Shown here piece by piece: positions 1-8,615 of a DNA stretch of 52,800 nucleotides (its first letter is position 1; the number at the start of each line of letters is the position of its first letter). Both the position numbers and the translations under genes were made by a program. Origin of the DNA: JAQUBU01 sp036677685. Its GTDB lineage: Bacteria; Bacillota; Syntrophomonadia; Syntrophomonadales; Syntrophomonadaceae. Below the pieces are notes generated by a model. That model was not told the origin of the DNA and did not search any database. It worked only from the letters and a program-made list of their open reading frames with translations. The stretch is from assembly GCA_036677685.1 (NCBI GenBank), contig JAVBWA010000009.1:1-52800 (forward strand), given 5' to 3'.

Positions 1-22
1 TATTTTATAATTCAATTTCAAA

Positions 23-54
23 GGGGCAGCTGACTCTTTATGGTCATCTGCCCC
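23..54 (-). terminator. Probable terminator hairpin at left edge
   Basis: GGGGCAG (23-29) pairs with CTGCCCC (48-54), with further partial pairing inside (CTGAC against GGTCA). It lies beyond the stop of the last minus-strand gene (169), so it probably ends the amidohydrolase operon. The T-run on the minus side is weak. Confidence 0.5.
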
Positions 55-168
55 CAAATATACCGCCTTATTTTACATCTATTTGGATTTTACACAAAGT
101 TCGGGATACACCCTAATATGAAGCTGCAATCTTCCCCTCACACTGCGCCCCTCACGCCTCACCTTTCC

Positions 169-360
169 CTAGTTTATATACTTGCGCTGCGGGAACAATG
201 CTTCCAGATCCTCGAGAGGCACATGGACCATATTCTCCTGGCCCACCACGGCCAGCAGCACCATTTCTTCACCGCTGTATTCTTCACTGTAAAAACCCAG
301 AACGCAAACGGTCATCGTTGAGCCGTTGAGATAAACCGTAAATAGATCACCCTTGGTCAT
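169..360 (-). CDS. Small conserved-looking hypothetical protein (63 aa)
   Basis: I do not recognise the family. The protein begins MTKGDLFTVYLNGSTMTV and is a compact mix of beta-type hydrophobic stretches and acidic residues with no signal peptide or membrane helix. I chose the ATG at 360 over the longer frame (384) because a GGGGGG ribosome binding site sits a few bases before it on the minus strand. The start overlaps the end of the amidohydrolase gene by 14 bp, so the two are probably translationally coupled. Function is unknown. Confidence 0.55.
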   Translation of the reverse strand: MTKGDLFTVYLNGSTMTVCVLGFYSEEYSGEEMVLLAVVGQENMVHVPLEDLEALFPQRKYIN

Positions 361-1498
361 GTTTACCCCCCCATACCTGCCCATCTACCATAGTCATAAT
401 CACGTGGGTCCGGAAATCAAACGGATGGCCGTCAAAGACCACCAAATCAGCTTTTTTCCCGGCCTTAATACTTCCCAGTTCCTTATCCACACCCAGCAAC
501 CGTGCCGGGATGCTGCTTATTGATTGCAAAGCCAGTTCTTCATCAAGTCCTTCGCGCACTGCCAGGGCGGCACATACCCGCAGATGTTCTATGGGCACCA
601 CCGGGTGATCGGTAATCAGGGCAAATTCCACCCCTGTCCGCGCCAACAGACCGGCACTTTTAAATGAAACTTCCTTCATTTCGACCTTGGCCCGGTTGAC
701 CAGCAATGGACCTAAACACACCTTAACATTACGCTTGTTAAGTTCCTCAGCTACCAAGAAGGCTTCTGTCCCATGTTGGATTATAAGATCGATGTTGAAC
801 TCATCCTTAATTCTTAATGCCGTCAATATGTCATCGGCTCGATGCGCATGAAGCAACAGCGGCATTTCTTTTTTTAGGACTCGAATCAACGATTGTTGTT
901 TAAAACTCTCCCGGTTATCCGCCGGTTCTTTGTCCATAGTTTTAGCGGCGGTGTATAAAGCTTCCCGGAGTAGCGCGGCATTAGCCATCCGGGTTAAGGG
1001 AGTCTTTTTTTGCCCGGCATAAACCCGCTTGGGATTTTCCCCGAGTGCAGCCTTCAATCCCCAAGGATGACGATAGATCATCTCCTCCATAGTCAGAGCC
1101 AGGGTTTTCAGAAATACCGCCTGGCCTCCAATTATATTGGCACTGCCGGGCATGCACATTGCTCTTGTAACTCCACCTTTTAAGGCATCCTCAAAAGCCA
1201 GATCCCGGAAGTTAATGCCATCCAATGCTTGCAAGTGGGCGGTTACCGGATCACTGCTTTCGTTAACATCATCACCTTCGATAGAGTAGATCTCCTCTTC
1301 CAGCCCAATATGAGTATGGGCGTCAATAAAGCCGGGACAAATATAGCCATTGCCAGCATCAATAACCTTGCAGTTTTCAGGAATATCTATATTTGTACCC
1401 ACCGCATGAATATATTCTCCTTCAACGATTACCACACCATCAGCAATAACCCCATGCTCCTCCATGGTAAGGATGTGTCCTGCTTTTAAAGCTATCAA
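347..1498 (-). CDS. Amidohydrolase family protein (imidazolonepropionase-like)
   Basis: This is a metal-dependent hydrolase of the amidohydrolase superfamily; the substrate cannot be told from the sequence. The N-terminal beta-sandwich half ends in the metal-binding motif GFIDAHTHIG (about residues 57-65). Later metal-ligand candidates are LLLHAHRADD (about 215), IIQHGTEAF (about 240) and the aspartate in ALITDHPVVP (about 300). A C-terminal GSIKAGKKADLVVFDG segment is the usual return of the strand into the small domain. Length (383 aa) is normal for the superfamily. The start is TTG at 1498 with GGAGGGAG upstream. It lies 70 bp downstream of a C26-type hydrolase and overlaps a small downstream gene, suggesting one operon. 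Confidence 0.85.
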   Translation of the reverse strand: MIALKAGHILTMEEHGVIADGVVIVEGEYIHAVGTNIDIPENCKVIDAGNGYICPGFIDAHTHIGLEEEIYSIEGDDVNESSDPVTAHLQALDGINFRDLAFEDALKGGVTRAMCMPGSANIIGGQAVFLKTLALTMEEMIYRHPWGLKAALGENPKRVYAGQKKTPLTRMANAALLREALYTAAKTMDKEPADNRESFKQQSLIRVLKKEMPLLLHAHRADDILTALRIKDEFNIDLIIQHGTEAFLVAEELNKRNVKVCLGPLLVNRAKVEMKEVSFKSAGLLARTGVEFALITDHPVVPIEHLRVCAALAVREGLDEELALQSISSIPARLLGVDKELGSIKAGKKADLVVFDGHPFDFRTHVIMTMVDGQVWGGKHDQG

Positions 1499-1568
1499 AT
1501 TGCTATTCTCCCTCCGTTACAGTATCCTATGAAAATTAAAAGACTACGGTTCGATCTACAGGCTAGTA

Positions 1569-2273
1569 TTATCTACCTGTTATTTTTGCAATTACTGCTG
1601 CTTCAACCAATGCCTTGAATAATCTGTGGGAGTGTTCGTCACCAAGCCATTCCGGATGCCATTGCACACCCAACACAAAACCCAGGCCGAGGCCTTCAAT
1701 AGCCTCCACCGTTCCGTCCGCCGCACAGGCTACAGTTCGCATATCCCTGCCCGGTTTATCGATGGCTTGATGGTGAAAACTGTTGACTCTTATCGTTTCA
1801 CTGTTCAAAATATCGGCCAAAACCGAAGTTCTATCTATAAATATATCATGAAAAGCATAATCTTTAGGTGCTTTTTGAGCATGGCTTAAACTGCTTTTCA
1901 AATCTTGAAGCAAACTGCCGCCGCCGGCTACATTCAGCAACTGGCAGCCCCGGCAAATACCTAAAATTACAGGCTTGTGCTCCAGGATTTTATTAGCCAG
2001 GCATAATTCAAAATAATCTCGCAAGGGGCTGACAAGCTCCAGGCCATCCTGCGGCAAATCCCCCCAGTTATAGGGGTCGACATCATCCCCTCCCGATAGA
2101 ATAAATCCGTCACAGAGTTTCAAATAGGCATTAATAATCTCCTCTTCTTCTGTAGGCGGCAAAATAATGGCAATCCCACCGACTTTTCGAACTGCCTGGG
2201 CATATACTTCCCGCAGGCCATAAGTCCTCTCCTCATCACTGTAATTGGCTGTAATTCCTATTATAGGCCGCAT
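1569..2273 (-). CDS. Gamma-glutamyl-gamma-aminobutyrate hydrolase family protein (peptidase C26)
   Basis: This is a class I glutamine amidotransferase-like hydrolase of the PuuD/C26 type, which cleaves gamma-glutamyl amide bonds in the cytoplasm. The start MRPIIGITAN is typical. The oxyanion segment LSGGDDVDP lies around residues 59-67, the nucleophile elbow GICRGCQ around 105-111 (Cys107 the likely nucleophile), and the catalytic histidine is in VQWHPEW near residue 207. The 234 aa length is normal. A GGGAGGG site precedes the ATG. It is separated from the upstream mazF gene by a strong terminator and is followed by the amidohydrolase on the same strand. The exact substrate is not known. Confidence 0.87.
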   Translation of the reverse strand: MRPIIGITANYSDEERTYGLREVYAQAVRKVGGIAIILPPTEEEEIINAYLKLCDGFILSGGDDVDPYNWGDLPQDGLELVSPLRDYFELCLANKILEHKPVILGICRGCQLLNVAGGGSLLQDLKSSLSHAQKAPKDYAFHDIFIDRTSVLADILNSETIRVNSFHHQAIDKPGRDMRTVACAADGTVEAIEGLGLGFVLGVQWHPEWLGDEHSHRLFKALVEAAVIAKITGR

Positions 2274-2333
2274 TCAATACCCTCCCTCAATGAGTTTTAA
2301 ATTATGGAGATTTGTTCTTGTTGGAATATAAAA

Positions 2334-2361
2334 AAACAGGTTCATAATAAAGAACCTGTTT
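2334..2361 (-). terminator. Rho-independent terminator after mazF
   Basis: AAACAGGTTC (2334-2343) and GAACCTGTTT (2352-2361) form a perfect 10-bp stem with an 8-nt loop. On the minus strand the stem is followed by a T-run, so it ends transcription of the antitoxin/toxin pair and isolates the hydrolase operon downstream. Confidence 0.85.
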
Positions 2362-2416
2362 CTTCCACTAATCAAAGGTTTTTCAACGGTTTAATTTAGT
2401 ATTTAACTTTTATGTA

Positions 2417-2764
2417 CTACAACTCAGTCAGACCCAGACTCACATTAAGAGCATGATTAACCTTATCCATTGTATCTTCTTTTAATACCGCAATGCGTTG
2501 TTTCAGCCTGGTCTTATCAATAGTTCTTATCTGTTCGGCCAATATCACCGAGTCTTTTTCCAGACCATAATGCTTAGCCTTGAGTTCCACATGCGTAGGC
2601 AGCTTAGCCTTATTAATCTGCGCTGTAATAGCTAATACTATGGTGGTTGGGCTGTACTGATTGCCTATATCATTTTGCACTACCAGAACCGGTCTGACAC
2701 CCCCCTGTTCTGATCCGACCACCGGGTTAAGCTGGGCAAAATAGATTTCACCGCGTTTGATCAT
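2417..2764 (-). CDS. ndoA: MazF/PemK-family mRNA interferase (EndoA type)
   Basis: This is a ribosome-independent endoribonuclease toxin that cleaves mRNA at short motifs. The N-terminus MIKRGEIYFAQLNPVVGSEQ and the following GGVRPVLVVQND are the hallmark beta-strand and loop of the MazF/PemK fold. VILAEQIRTIDKTRL near residues 73-88 is the conserved second half, and LNVSLGL closes the fold. The length of 115 aa matches Firmicutes EndoA. It sits 8 bp downstream of the RHH antitoxin and downstream of alr, exactly the conserved Bacillus/Clostridia arrangement. A terminator follows. Confidence 0.95.
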   Translation of the reverse strand: MIKRGEIYFAQLNPVVGSEQGGVRPVLVVQNDIGNQYSPTTIVLAITAQINKAKLPTHVELKAKHYGLEKDSVILAEQIRTIDKTRLKQRIAVLKEDTMDKVNHALNVSLGLTEL

Positions 2765-2772
2765 CTATAAAA

Positions 2773-3042
2773 TCACTCCAAAAGTTTTTCTATATCGTTG
2801 ATCATGGTTTCTTCCTCCACCCCTAAATTCTTGCTGGCCAGGCGCAGATTAATCTCGGACATTTCCAGATAACCTTTTTTCATCTGCTCCATGGCCAAAA
2901 TTCTCTTACGCTCCCCCAGATAGAACTTTATGGCCTCCCTGACAATTTCACTCCGATTCTTGCTTTCCATATTTGTAATGCTATCAACTTCGAGCAGCAA
3001 ACTTTCTGAAACTGTTACTATTATCCTTTTTGAGGCTGGCAA
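2773..3042 (-). CDS. ndoAI: Ribbon-helix-helix antitoxin of the EndoA/MazF system
   Basis: This CopG-type antitoxin neutralises the downstream MazF toxin and probably represses their common promoter. The strand IIVTVSESLLLEVD is followed by helices with NRSEIVREAIKFYL, as in RHH proteins. The C-terminal acidic tail (EEETMINDIEKLL) is the likely toxin-binding segment. I chose TTG at 3042, giving (M)PASKRIIVTV, because GGAGGTG lies 6-7 bases before it. The longer frame opening at 3075 would bury that ribosome binding site inside the gene. Encoded protein is 89 aa, close to B. subtilis EndoAI. Confidence 0.9.
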   Translation of the reverse strand: MPASKRIIVTVSESLLLEVDSITNMESKNRSEIVREAIKFYLGERKRILAMEQMKKGYLEMSEINLRLASKNLGVEEETMINDIEKLLE

Positions 3043-3134
3043 AGCGAGCACCTCCATAATTATAGACATCCGCACACATTTCTATTATTCTATTATATTT
3101 ATATGCATGCCTGCTCGCAAATCCAATAATTACA

Positions 3135-4265
3135 TTAAAGCGTCCCGCCTATATAAATCCGGGGAACTCGTGCACTATGCGTGCATACCACTTCATAATT
3201 GATGGTTCCAATAATCTGCGCCAAATCATCGGCAGTTATTCCATCTTCAGGCCGCCCAAAAAGGATCAGCTCATCACCTTCCTTAACCCCTTCAACATTA
3301 CTAACATCAAACATACATTGATCCATGCACACGTTCCCGATTAATGGAACTTTTTGGCCGCGAATTACAGCCTGCGCACGGTTCGATAACAATCTGTTGT
3401 AGCCGTCCGCATATCCAATCGGGACGGTTGCCACTTTGGTTTTCCGGCTGCAGCAATAGGTCCGGTTATAGCTTACGGAATGACCGGGTTCCAATTCCTT
3501 GATAAAAGCTATTCGGCTTTTTAATGTCATAGCCGGAATTATCGGCAGTCTATCTTTATTAACGAATTGGGAAGGATATAGTCCATATAATACTATGCCG
3601 GCCCGCACCATATTGAAATGGGATTCGGGCATATCCATCAAGGCTGCACTATTGGAGCAATGCTTCCAGGGAATCGATATCCCGCGTTTTTCCAAATTTG
3701 ATACAATATCCGTAAAGTCCGCCAATTGTTCCCTGCTGAAATCCTTGTTCAAACTATCCGCCTCGGCAAAATGAGTAAAAATTCCCTCTATCCTTACCCC
3801 GGGCAACTGGCTGATTTCAGCAATCAGGTCCAGGGTTTCCGGTTCTGCCGGGAAACCGATCCGCCCCATACCGGTGTCAATTTTTATATGCAGATTCGCT
3901 TTCTGCCCCAGCTTTACCGCCGCTTGGGACAGAGCCCGGGCAAAATTCCGGGAAAAAACACAGCCGCTTACATTGTGTTTTACGGCTAATTCTGCATATT
4001 CATCAGGTATATAACCCAAAACCAAAATCGGGGCAACAACCCCGGATTTTCTTAAAAACAAGGCTTCCTCCAGGCTTGCAACGCCCAGGCATTCCGCTCC
4101 CTCCCGCAGGCAGGCTTGGGAGACTTCAAGCATACCATGCCCGTAGCCATCGGCTTTAACTACTGCCATTACCATGGCCGGGTCTACAATTTTCCTGACC
4201 CTGATGAAATTGTACCGAATAGCAGTTAAATCTATTTCTGCCCAAGTTGGCCTATAATTATCCAT
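3135..4265 (-). CDS. alr: Alanine racemase
   Basis: This PLP enzyme interconverts L- and D-alanine for peptidoglycan synthesis. The PLP lysine lies in AVVKADGYGHG (Lys37). The fold-type III barrel continues with IKIDTGMGRIGF, and the second catalytic tyrosine region is VSYNRTYC (about 266). The C-terminal beta domain contains VPIGYADGYNR and GNVCMDQCMFDV. Length 376 aa is normal. The start overlaps the end of the CBS-domain gene by 8 bp, so the genes are translationally coupled. It is followed by the antitoxin/toxin pair, as in many Firmicutes. Confidence 0.97.
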   Translation of the reverse strand: MDNYRPTWAEIDLTAIRYNFIRVRKIVDPAMVMAVVKADGYGHGMLEVSQACLREGAECLGVASLEEALFLRKSGVVAPILVLGYIPDEYAELAVKHNVSGCVFSRNFARALSQAAVKLGQKANLHIKIDTGMGRIGFPAEPETLDLIAEISQLPGVRIEGIFTHFAEADSLNKDFSREQLADFTDIVSNLEKRGISIPWKHCSNSAALMDMPESHFNMVRAGIVLYGLYPSQFVNKDRLPIIPAMTLKSRIAFIKELEPGHSVSYNRTYCCSRKTKVATVPIGYADGYNRLLSNRAQAVIRGQKVPLIGNVCMDQCMFDVSNVEGVKEGDELILFGRPEDGITADDLAQIIGTINYEVVCTHSARVPRIYIGGTL

Positions 4266-4719
4266 GGTTTCTCACCAGGGATTTAAGAATATCGTTTCGG
4301 GTGATTATGCCCACGAGCTTGGCATGCCTGACCACAGGTACGCGGTTAATTCTCCTTTCCTGCATGATTTCAACTACTTTGTTCAGAGGTGTGTCTTCTT
4401 CGACAACCAGCACTTTGCCGGTCATGGCATCCTTTACCCGGGAAGCCGTGTATTTTTTCAAATCATTATTAAATCGTATGGGGTTTTCCAGGAAAATAAT
4501 ACTGTCAAATAAAGTAAGATAAAAGGGCATTTTTAATTCGCCGGCTTTTACCATCAGGTCTTTTTCCGTGATTATTCCCAAAACATGGCGCTCAGCATCA
4601 ACTACCGGCACCCCGCTGATTTTGTTATCCAGCAACAATTTGGCTACTTCCTCCACTTTATCCGAAGGGCTTACCGTTATTACATCTCTGGTCATCACAT
4701 CTTTAGCCAACATTTTCAT
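4258..4719 (-). CDS. CBS-domain protein (two tandem CBS motifs)
   Basis: This small regulatory protein is made almost entirely of a CBS pair, a module that binds adenine nucleotides. The first CBS covers about residues 5-60 (DVMTRDVITVSPSDKVEEVA and GIITEKDLMVKAG). The second covers about 94-150 (VKDAMTGKVLVVEEDTPL and VGIITRNDILKSLV). No other domain is visible. GGGGGAGAG precedes the ATG. It overlaps alr downstream and is about 180 bp after nnr. Which pathway it senses for is unknown; the context suggests cell wall or central metabolism. Confidence 0.88.
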   Translation of the reverse strand: MKMLAKDVMTRDVITVSPSDKVEEVAKLLLDNKISGVPVVDAERHVLGIITEKDLMVKAGELKMPFYLTLFDSIIFLENPIRFNNDLKKYTASRVKDAMTGKVLVVEEDTPLNKVVEIMQERRINRVPVVRHAKLVGIITRNDILKSLVRNHG

Positions 4720-4897
4720 CTCTCCCCCTTTTGTTGTTATTAATCCCTATGCTCTCTTAACCTTAATAGCAAACAAAGTTACCGTCGTTAAAAGGTAGAA
4801 GATACAGGCATAAAGGAAGGCATGTTTTTTATAATGCAAGAATGCAAGCGAGTTCTTCGCCTTACACCTCACCCCTAACGCCTCACCTTATTAGTAT

Positions 4898-6448
4898 TTA
4901 TATCTCAAATGCTTTCAAAATATCCGGCAGGCAAGCAATAATATCTCCGGCAAGTAACCCGCGCTGCCCTTTAATTTCCGCACCCCGGTCGCCGGCCGCA
5001 GCGTGCAGATAAACACCAACCACTGCAGCAATAAGAGGCTTAAGCCCCTGGCTGACAAGGCTGCTGATTATGCCGCATAATACGTCTCCGCTGCCGGCAG
5101 TAGCCATTCCCGGATTGCCGTTAAGGTTAATATATATTTCACCGGTAGAACTGGCAATTACAGTGTTATTGCCCTTGAGTACCAGGGTTATTCCCCATTT
5201 CTGCGCAAAATCACGGGCTATTTCTATCCGGTTGCTTTGAATCTCAGCAATACTGCGTCCGGTAAGGCGGGCCATTTCTCCGGGATGGGGAGTTAGGATC
5301 AAAGGAACCTGGCGGTTCTTTAAAATATCCAGATTGCCCTGCAAGGCGTTAAGTCCATCAGCATCAATAAGCACCGGCACCCCTGATTTCTGCAGAATTA
5401 GGTTGATAAGAGCCAAGGCATTGGAATAAACCGACATTCCGGGACCCAACGCACATACCGAAACCTTCCCCAAGAGGCTTTCAATCTGCGGCAGCGCCTC
5501 CATGGCAATGGTGCCCTCATGGTTTTCCGCCAGTGGACTGGAGATAACCTCGCTCAACGAAGAATCAACCACCGGGAGCAACGACTCCGGTACCGCTGCA
5601 GTGACTAGGCCCGACCCGGACCTTAAGGCCGCTGCCGCGGTCATTATAACTGCCCCGCTCATGCCTGCCGAGCCTCCCACCACCAGCGTATGTCCATAAG
5701 TCCCTTTGTGGGATTCAGGCTGACGCCGCTTTATGAAAGGCCTTATCATTGATTCATTAATTAAATTATTTTTTAGGGAAGCTTCCTCAAGAAGCGGCCG
5801 GGGAATGGATATGTCCGCCACACTTAATTTCCCCACATAACTTTTACCCGGCTCAATTACCATACCGATTTTGGGCAAGGCAAAAGTAACCGTATGCGTT
5901 GCAGCCACCGCTTCTCCATTTATGCGCCCGGTATCGGCCTCGACTCCCGAGGGTATATCCACCGCCACCACCGGGTTCTTGCTCCAATTGACCATTTTCA
6001 CGATACGCGATTCATAATCATTTAAGGAACCTTTAAAGCCAATACCATATAAAGCATCTACAATCAAATCACTGGACAGCAAGGAAAGCATCAGCTTGTC
6101 CAGGTCTTCTTCATCATAAAGCGGGTATATGCCGGCTTGCATCTTGCATATTATATGGTAGTTGATCAGGGAATCGGCCGTCATCTCCTCTTCCCGGCAC
6201 AACAGGAAAGTATCGACGTGAACCCCCGCATTCAACAGGTGCCGGGTTATAACCAGACCATCCCCGCCATTATTGCCTTTTCCCGCCAGGACCACCACAT
6301 TTTTGCCCCGGGGATTCCCCAGTATTTCTTCAATGACCTCAACGGTTCTAATACCTGCATTCTCCATCAACAACAGGCTGGGAATGGCATATTCACTGCT
6401 GGCTCTGCGATCAATCTCCTTCATTTCCCGGGCTTTAAGCAATTTCAT
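4898..6448 (-). CDS. nnr: Bifunctional NAD(P)HX epimerase / ADP-dependent NAD(P)HX dehydratase
   Basis: This enzyme repairs hydrated NAD(P)H. The N-terminal YjeF-N epimerase domain (about 1-215) contains VVLAGKGNNGGDGLVITRHL near residue 52 and DALYGIGFKG and AVDIPSGVEADTG further on. The C-terminal ribokinase-like dehydratase domain (about 235-510) contains TYGHTLVVGGSAGMSGA, LILTPHPGEMARL and the nucleotide-binding GMATAGSGDVLCGII near 455. Length 516 aa fits the fused bacterial form. Its ATG overlaps the acpS stop (ATGA) and GAGGTG lies within the acpS end, so acpS and nnr are coupled. Confidence 0.95.
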   Translation of the reverse strand: MKLLKAREMKEIDRRASSEYAIPSLLLMENAGIRTVEVIEEILGNPRGKNVVVLAGKGNNGGDGLVITRHLLNAGVHVDTFLLCREEEMTADSLINYHIICKMQAGIYPLYDEEDLDKLMLSLLSSDLIVDALYGIGFKGSLNDYESRIVKMVNWSKNPVVAVDIPSGVEADTGRINGEAVAATHTVTFALPKIGMVIEPGKSYVGKLSVADISIPRPLLEEASLKNNLINESMIRPFIKRRQPESHKGTYGHTLVVGGSAGMSGAVIMTAAAALRSGSGLVTAAVPESLLPVVDSSLSEVISSPLAENHEGTIAMEALPQIESLLGKVSVCALGPGMSVYSNALALINLILQKSGVPVLIDADGLNALQGNLDILKNRQVPLILTPHPGEMARLTGRSIAEIQSNRIEIARDFAQKWGITLVLKGNNTVIASSTGEIYINLNGNPGMATAGSGDVLCGIISSLVSQGLKPLIAAVVGVYLHAAAGDRGAEIKGQRGLLAGDIIACLPDILKAFEI

Positions 6449-6822
6449 TTAATCACCTCTTTCTTGGCAATAACCGCTGCAATCGCTTGCGTTTTAGAAT
6501 GGGAGAGGCTGATAGTTAACTTACTTATCCCCTCTTGACGGGACTTTTCCAATGCTGCGCCATGCAGCTTTAATTCAGGCCGACCATCCCCATGGGTAAA
6601 GACTTCAATGTCCTGAAAGAGAACTCCGGATGTAAAAACCGGATCAAGCTTGCGTACTGCTTCACGGGCAGCAAAACGAACTGCCAGCGAAGGATAAGGA
6701 TCACTTTTACTAAAACAGTACTCCAGTTCCTGTTTGGTAAATATTCTGTACAGAAACCGCGGAGTCCTTTCGACTGCCGCTTTGATCCGTTCAATATCGA
6801 TTATATCTATACCTACGAGCAA
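6445..6822 (-). CDS. acpS: Holo-[acyl-carrier-protein] synthase
   Basis: AcpS transfers 4'-phosphopantetheine from CoA to the acyl carrier protein. The start motif GIDIIDIERI supplies a Mg ligand aspartate, RIFTKQELEYC follows, and FAAREAVRK near residue 50 carries the conserved glutamate; LSHSKTQAIAAVI is the C-terminal signature. Length 125 aa is normal. The start is TTG at 6822 with GAAAGGA eight bases upstream. It overlaps nnr by 4 bp, the standard Firmicutes arrangement upstream of alr and the MazEF pair. Confidence 0.95.
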   Translation of the reverse strand: MLVGIDIIDIERIKAAVERTPRFLYRIFTKQELEYCFSKSDPYPSLAVRFAAREAVRKLDPVFTSGVLFQDIEVFTHGDGRPELKLHGAALEKSRQEGISKLTISLSHSKTQAIAAVIAKKEVIK

Positions 6823-6873
6823 TGTTTATTTTCCTTTCAAACAAATTCTCACGAAAAACCTTAAAATACAGAA

Positions 6874-6901
6874 GCCCTGAAACCGATAAAGATTTCAGGG
6901 C
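6874..6901 (-). terminator. Rho-independent terminator after cheW
   Basis: GCCCTGAAA (6874-6882) pairs perfectly with TTTCAGGGC (6893-6901) across a 10-nt loop. It lies 20 bp beyond the cheW stop and is followed on the minus strand by a pyrimidine-rich stretch ending in TTTT. It may act in both directions. Confidence 0.75.
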
Positions 6902-6920
6902 CTGGTCAGGCTGCCGAGAT

Positions 6921-7394
6921 TTATTGCTGATTCATACCCACTAGCTCTGTCTTTTCGCTTTCATCCAATATTCTATCCATATCCAACAAGATTAGCAATC
7001 TATCTTCAAGTTTGCCTACCCCGGTTAGATAATCACTGGCTATACCGCCAATTACCGCAGGCGGGGGTTCGATACTATCAACTGACAAGCGCAGAACCTC
7101 ACTGACCTCGTCAACAATAATGCCAACGGTCTGTCCGGCCACTTCCACAACGATGCTGCGATTTTCGTTGTTTACCGTGGATGCCCCCATTTTAAAGCGT
7201 TTTTTAAGGTCTATGATGGGTATAATTTTTCCGCGCAAATTAATAATGCCCTCTACAAAGTCTGGAGCCTGAGGTAACTTGGTAGGAGTGACCATGGAGA
7301 TTATTTCTTGAACCTTGGTAATCGGGACGCCGTACTCACAGACCAGATTACCCTGTTTAAGTGTAAATACTACCAGTTGAATCTCATCAGCCAT
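6921..7394 (-). CDS. cheW: Chemotaxis coupling protein CheW
   Basis: CheW links chemoreceptors to the CheA kinase. The single CheW domain runs from VVFTLKQGNLVCEYGVPI to the C-terminus, with VQEIISMVTPTKLPQAP, GIINLRGKIIPIIDLKKRF and VGIIVDEVSEVLRL as the typical conserved stretches. At 157 aa it is a normal stand-alone CheW. A GGAGGG site precedes the ATG. It is bracketed by its own terminator and by a long divergent spacer, so it seems to be monocistronic; no other chemotaxis gene is visible in the window. Confidence 0.92.
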   Translation of the reverse strand: MADEIQLVVFTLKQGNLVCEYGVPITKVQEIISMVTPTKLPQAPDFVEGIINLRGKIIPIIDLKKRFKMGASTVNNENRSIVVEVAGQTVGIIVDEVSEVLRLSVDSIEPPPAVIGGIASDYLTGVGKLEDRLLILLDMDRILDESEKTELVGMNQQ

Positions 7395-7776
7395 TTATAT
7401 ACCCTCCTTTATACATTCCATATGTAATCTAATGCATCGTTTTTTTGCTTTTTTATTTATATTCATCATGCGTTAATTTTTTCCTTTATGCAATAAAAAT
7501 AATTTTTAATTAAAAAAAGAATGCACCTGCTATGGAGAGTGCAAGCTTTTTCCCATATAACGGATACCTCGCTGATTATTTATATACAGCCTGACTTAAT
7601 CTCTGGCTTGAGAGGCTGTTGATACCTTCAATATACTTATCCGTGCAACATTTTCCAGATTGATAAACACCATATTTATAAATAACCATATTATGGAGTA
7701 AGTCATTATAATGAATAGCACTTTAGAGCTAGACTTGCATACATTTTACTTTACAAGACTAGAGAGGAGGATGAAA
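7395..7776. other. Intergenic region between divergent cheW and amidase genes
   Basis: AT-rich spacer of about 380 bp that must hold the divergent promoters. The only structure I see is a 6-bp inverted repeat CAGCCT/AGGCTG at 7587-7592 and 7613-7618. An open frame from 7711 exists, but the amidase ribosome binding site lies inside it. Confidence 0.4.
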
Positions 7777-8604
7777 ATGCAAATTCAATTCACACCGAGT
7801 CCTAATTACCGGGCTGGCCGCAAAGGCCGCAAGATAATTGCCATTGTTAACCATATTACAGCCGGATTAATGCCGGGAACCCTCTCCTGGCTGCAGAATC
7901 CCCAAGCCCAGGCAAGTGCCCACTATCTTGTAAGCAAGGCTGGGACTATCTATCAATTGGTGAAGGATGAGGATACCGCCTGGCATGCCGGGATTGTAAA
8001 CAAACCCGACTGGTCTCTTTACGATGGCAGCAATCCCAATTACTATACATTGGGTATTGAACATGAAGCTCTCGCCGGTGAAGCTCTAAGTCAGGCACAG
8101 TACGAGGCCACACTTGAATTACACCGGCAACTGGTTCAAAAGTGGGGTATAACGGTTGACCGGAATCATATTATTGGACATTACCGGATTGACAGCATTA
8201 ATCGAAAAAACGACCCGGGGCCTGGTTTTCCCTGGGATCGCCTTTTTATCGATTTGCAATCTAAATCCAGTTCAACTCCCCTAGCTATTGATATCCTGGT
8301 TGTCAATCAAGTCCTAAAAGGTATTATTATTGATGATCAATCCTACGTACCGGTACGTGCATTGGCTGAAAGCCTGGGCCGGCAAGTGAAGTGGGATGGA
8401 ATACTTAAAACCGTCTTCATCCCGCCGGTAAACGTTCAAGTTCCCCCGGAAACTGACGGAACAATCCGAATAGCTACCGGTGATTCAGTTTTTTCAGGGT
8501 TTTTGTTAGACAACCAGACATATGCACCAGTGCGAAAACTAAGCGAAGCTTTGAACCACGAGGTTATTTGGGATGAAAAAAGCAAAACGGTTTTAATCAA
8601 GTAA
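7777..8604 (+). CDS. N-acetylmuramoyl-L-alanine amidase with copper-amine-oxidase-like C-terminal domain
   Basis: This is a probable peptidoglycan hydrolase. The N-terminal amidase_2 (T7-lysozyme/PGRP-like) domain has the zinc histidines in IVNHITAG (near residue 27), DEDTAWHAG, IEHEALAG and NHIIGHYRIDSINRKNDPG (about 125-143). From about residue 170 to the end is a Cu_amine_oxidN1-like domain with two strands QSYVPVRALAESLGR and QTYAPVRKLSEALNH, often found in Clostridia wall proteins. There is no signal peptide. I chose ATG at 7777 because GAGGAGG lies six bases before it. It is followed 11 bp later by a holin gene, so the pair is a phage-type lysis cassette. Confidence 0.85.
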   Translation: MQIQFTPSPNYRAGRKGRKIIAIVNHITAGLMPGTLSWLQNPQAQASAHYLVSKAGTIYQLVKDEDTAWHAGIVNKPDWSLYDGSNPNYYTLGIEHEALAGEALSQAQYEATLELHRQLVQKWGITVDRNHIIGHYRIDSINRKNDPGPGFPWDRLFIDLQSKSSSTPLAIDILVVNQVLKGIIIDDQSYVPVRALAESLGRQVKWDGILKTVFIPPVNVQVPPETDGTIRIATGDSVFSGFLLDNQTYAPVRKLSEALNHEVIWDEKSKTVLIK

Positions 8605-8615
8605 GGAGGATTATT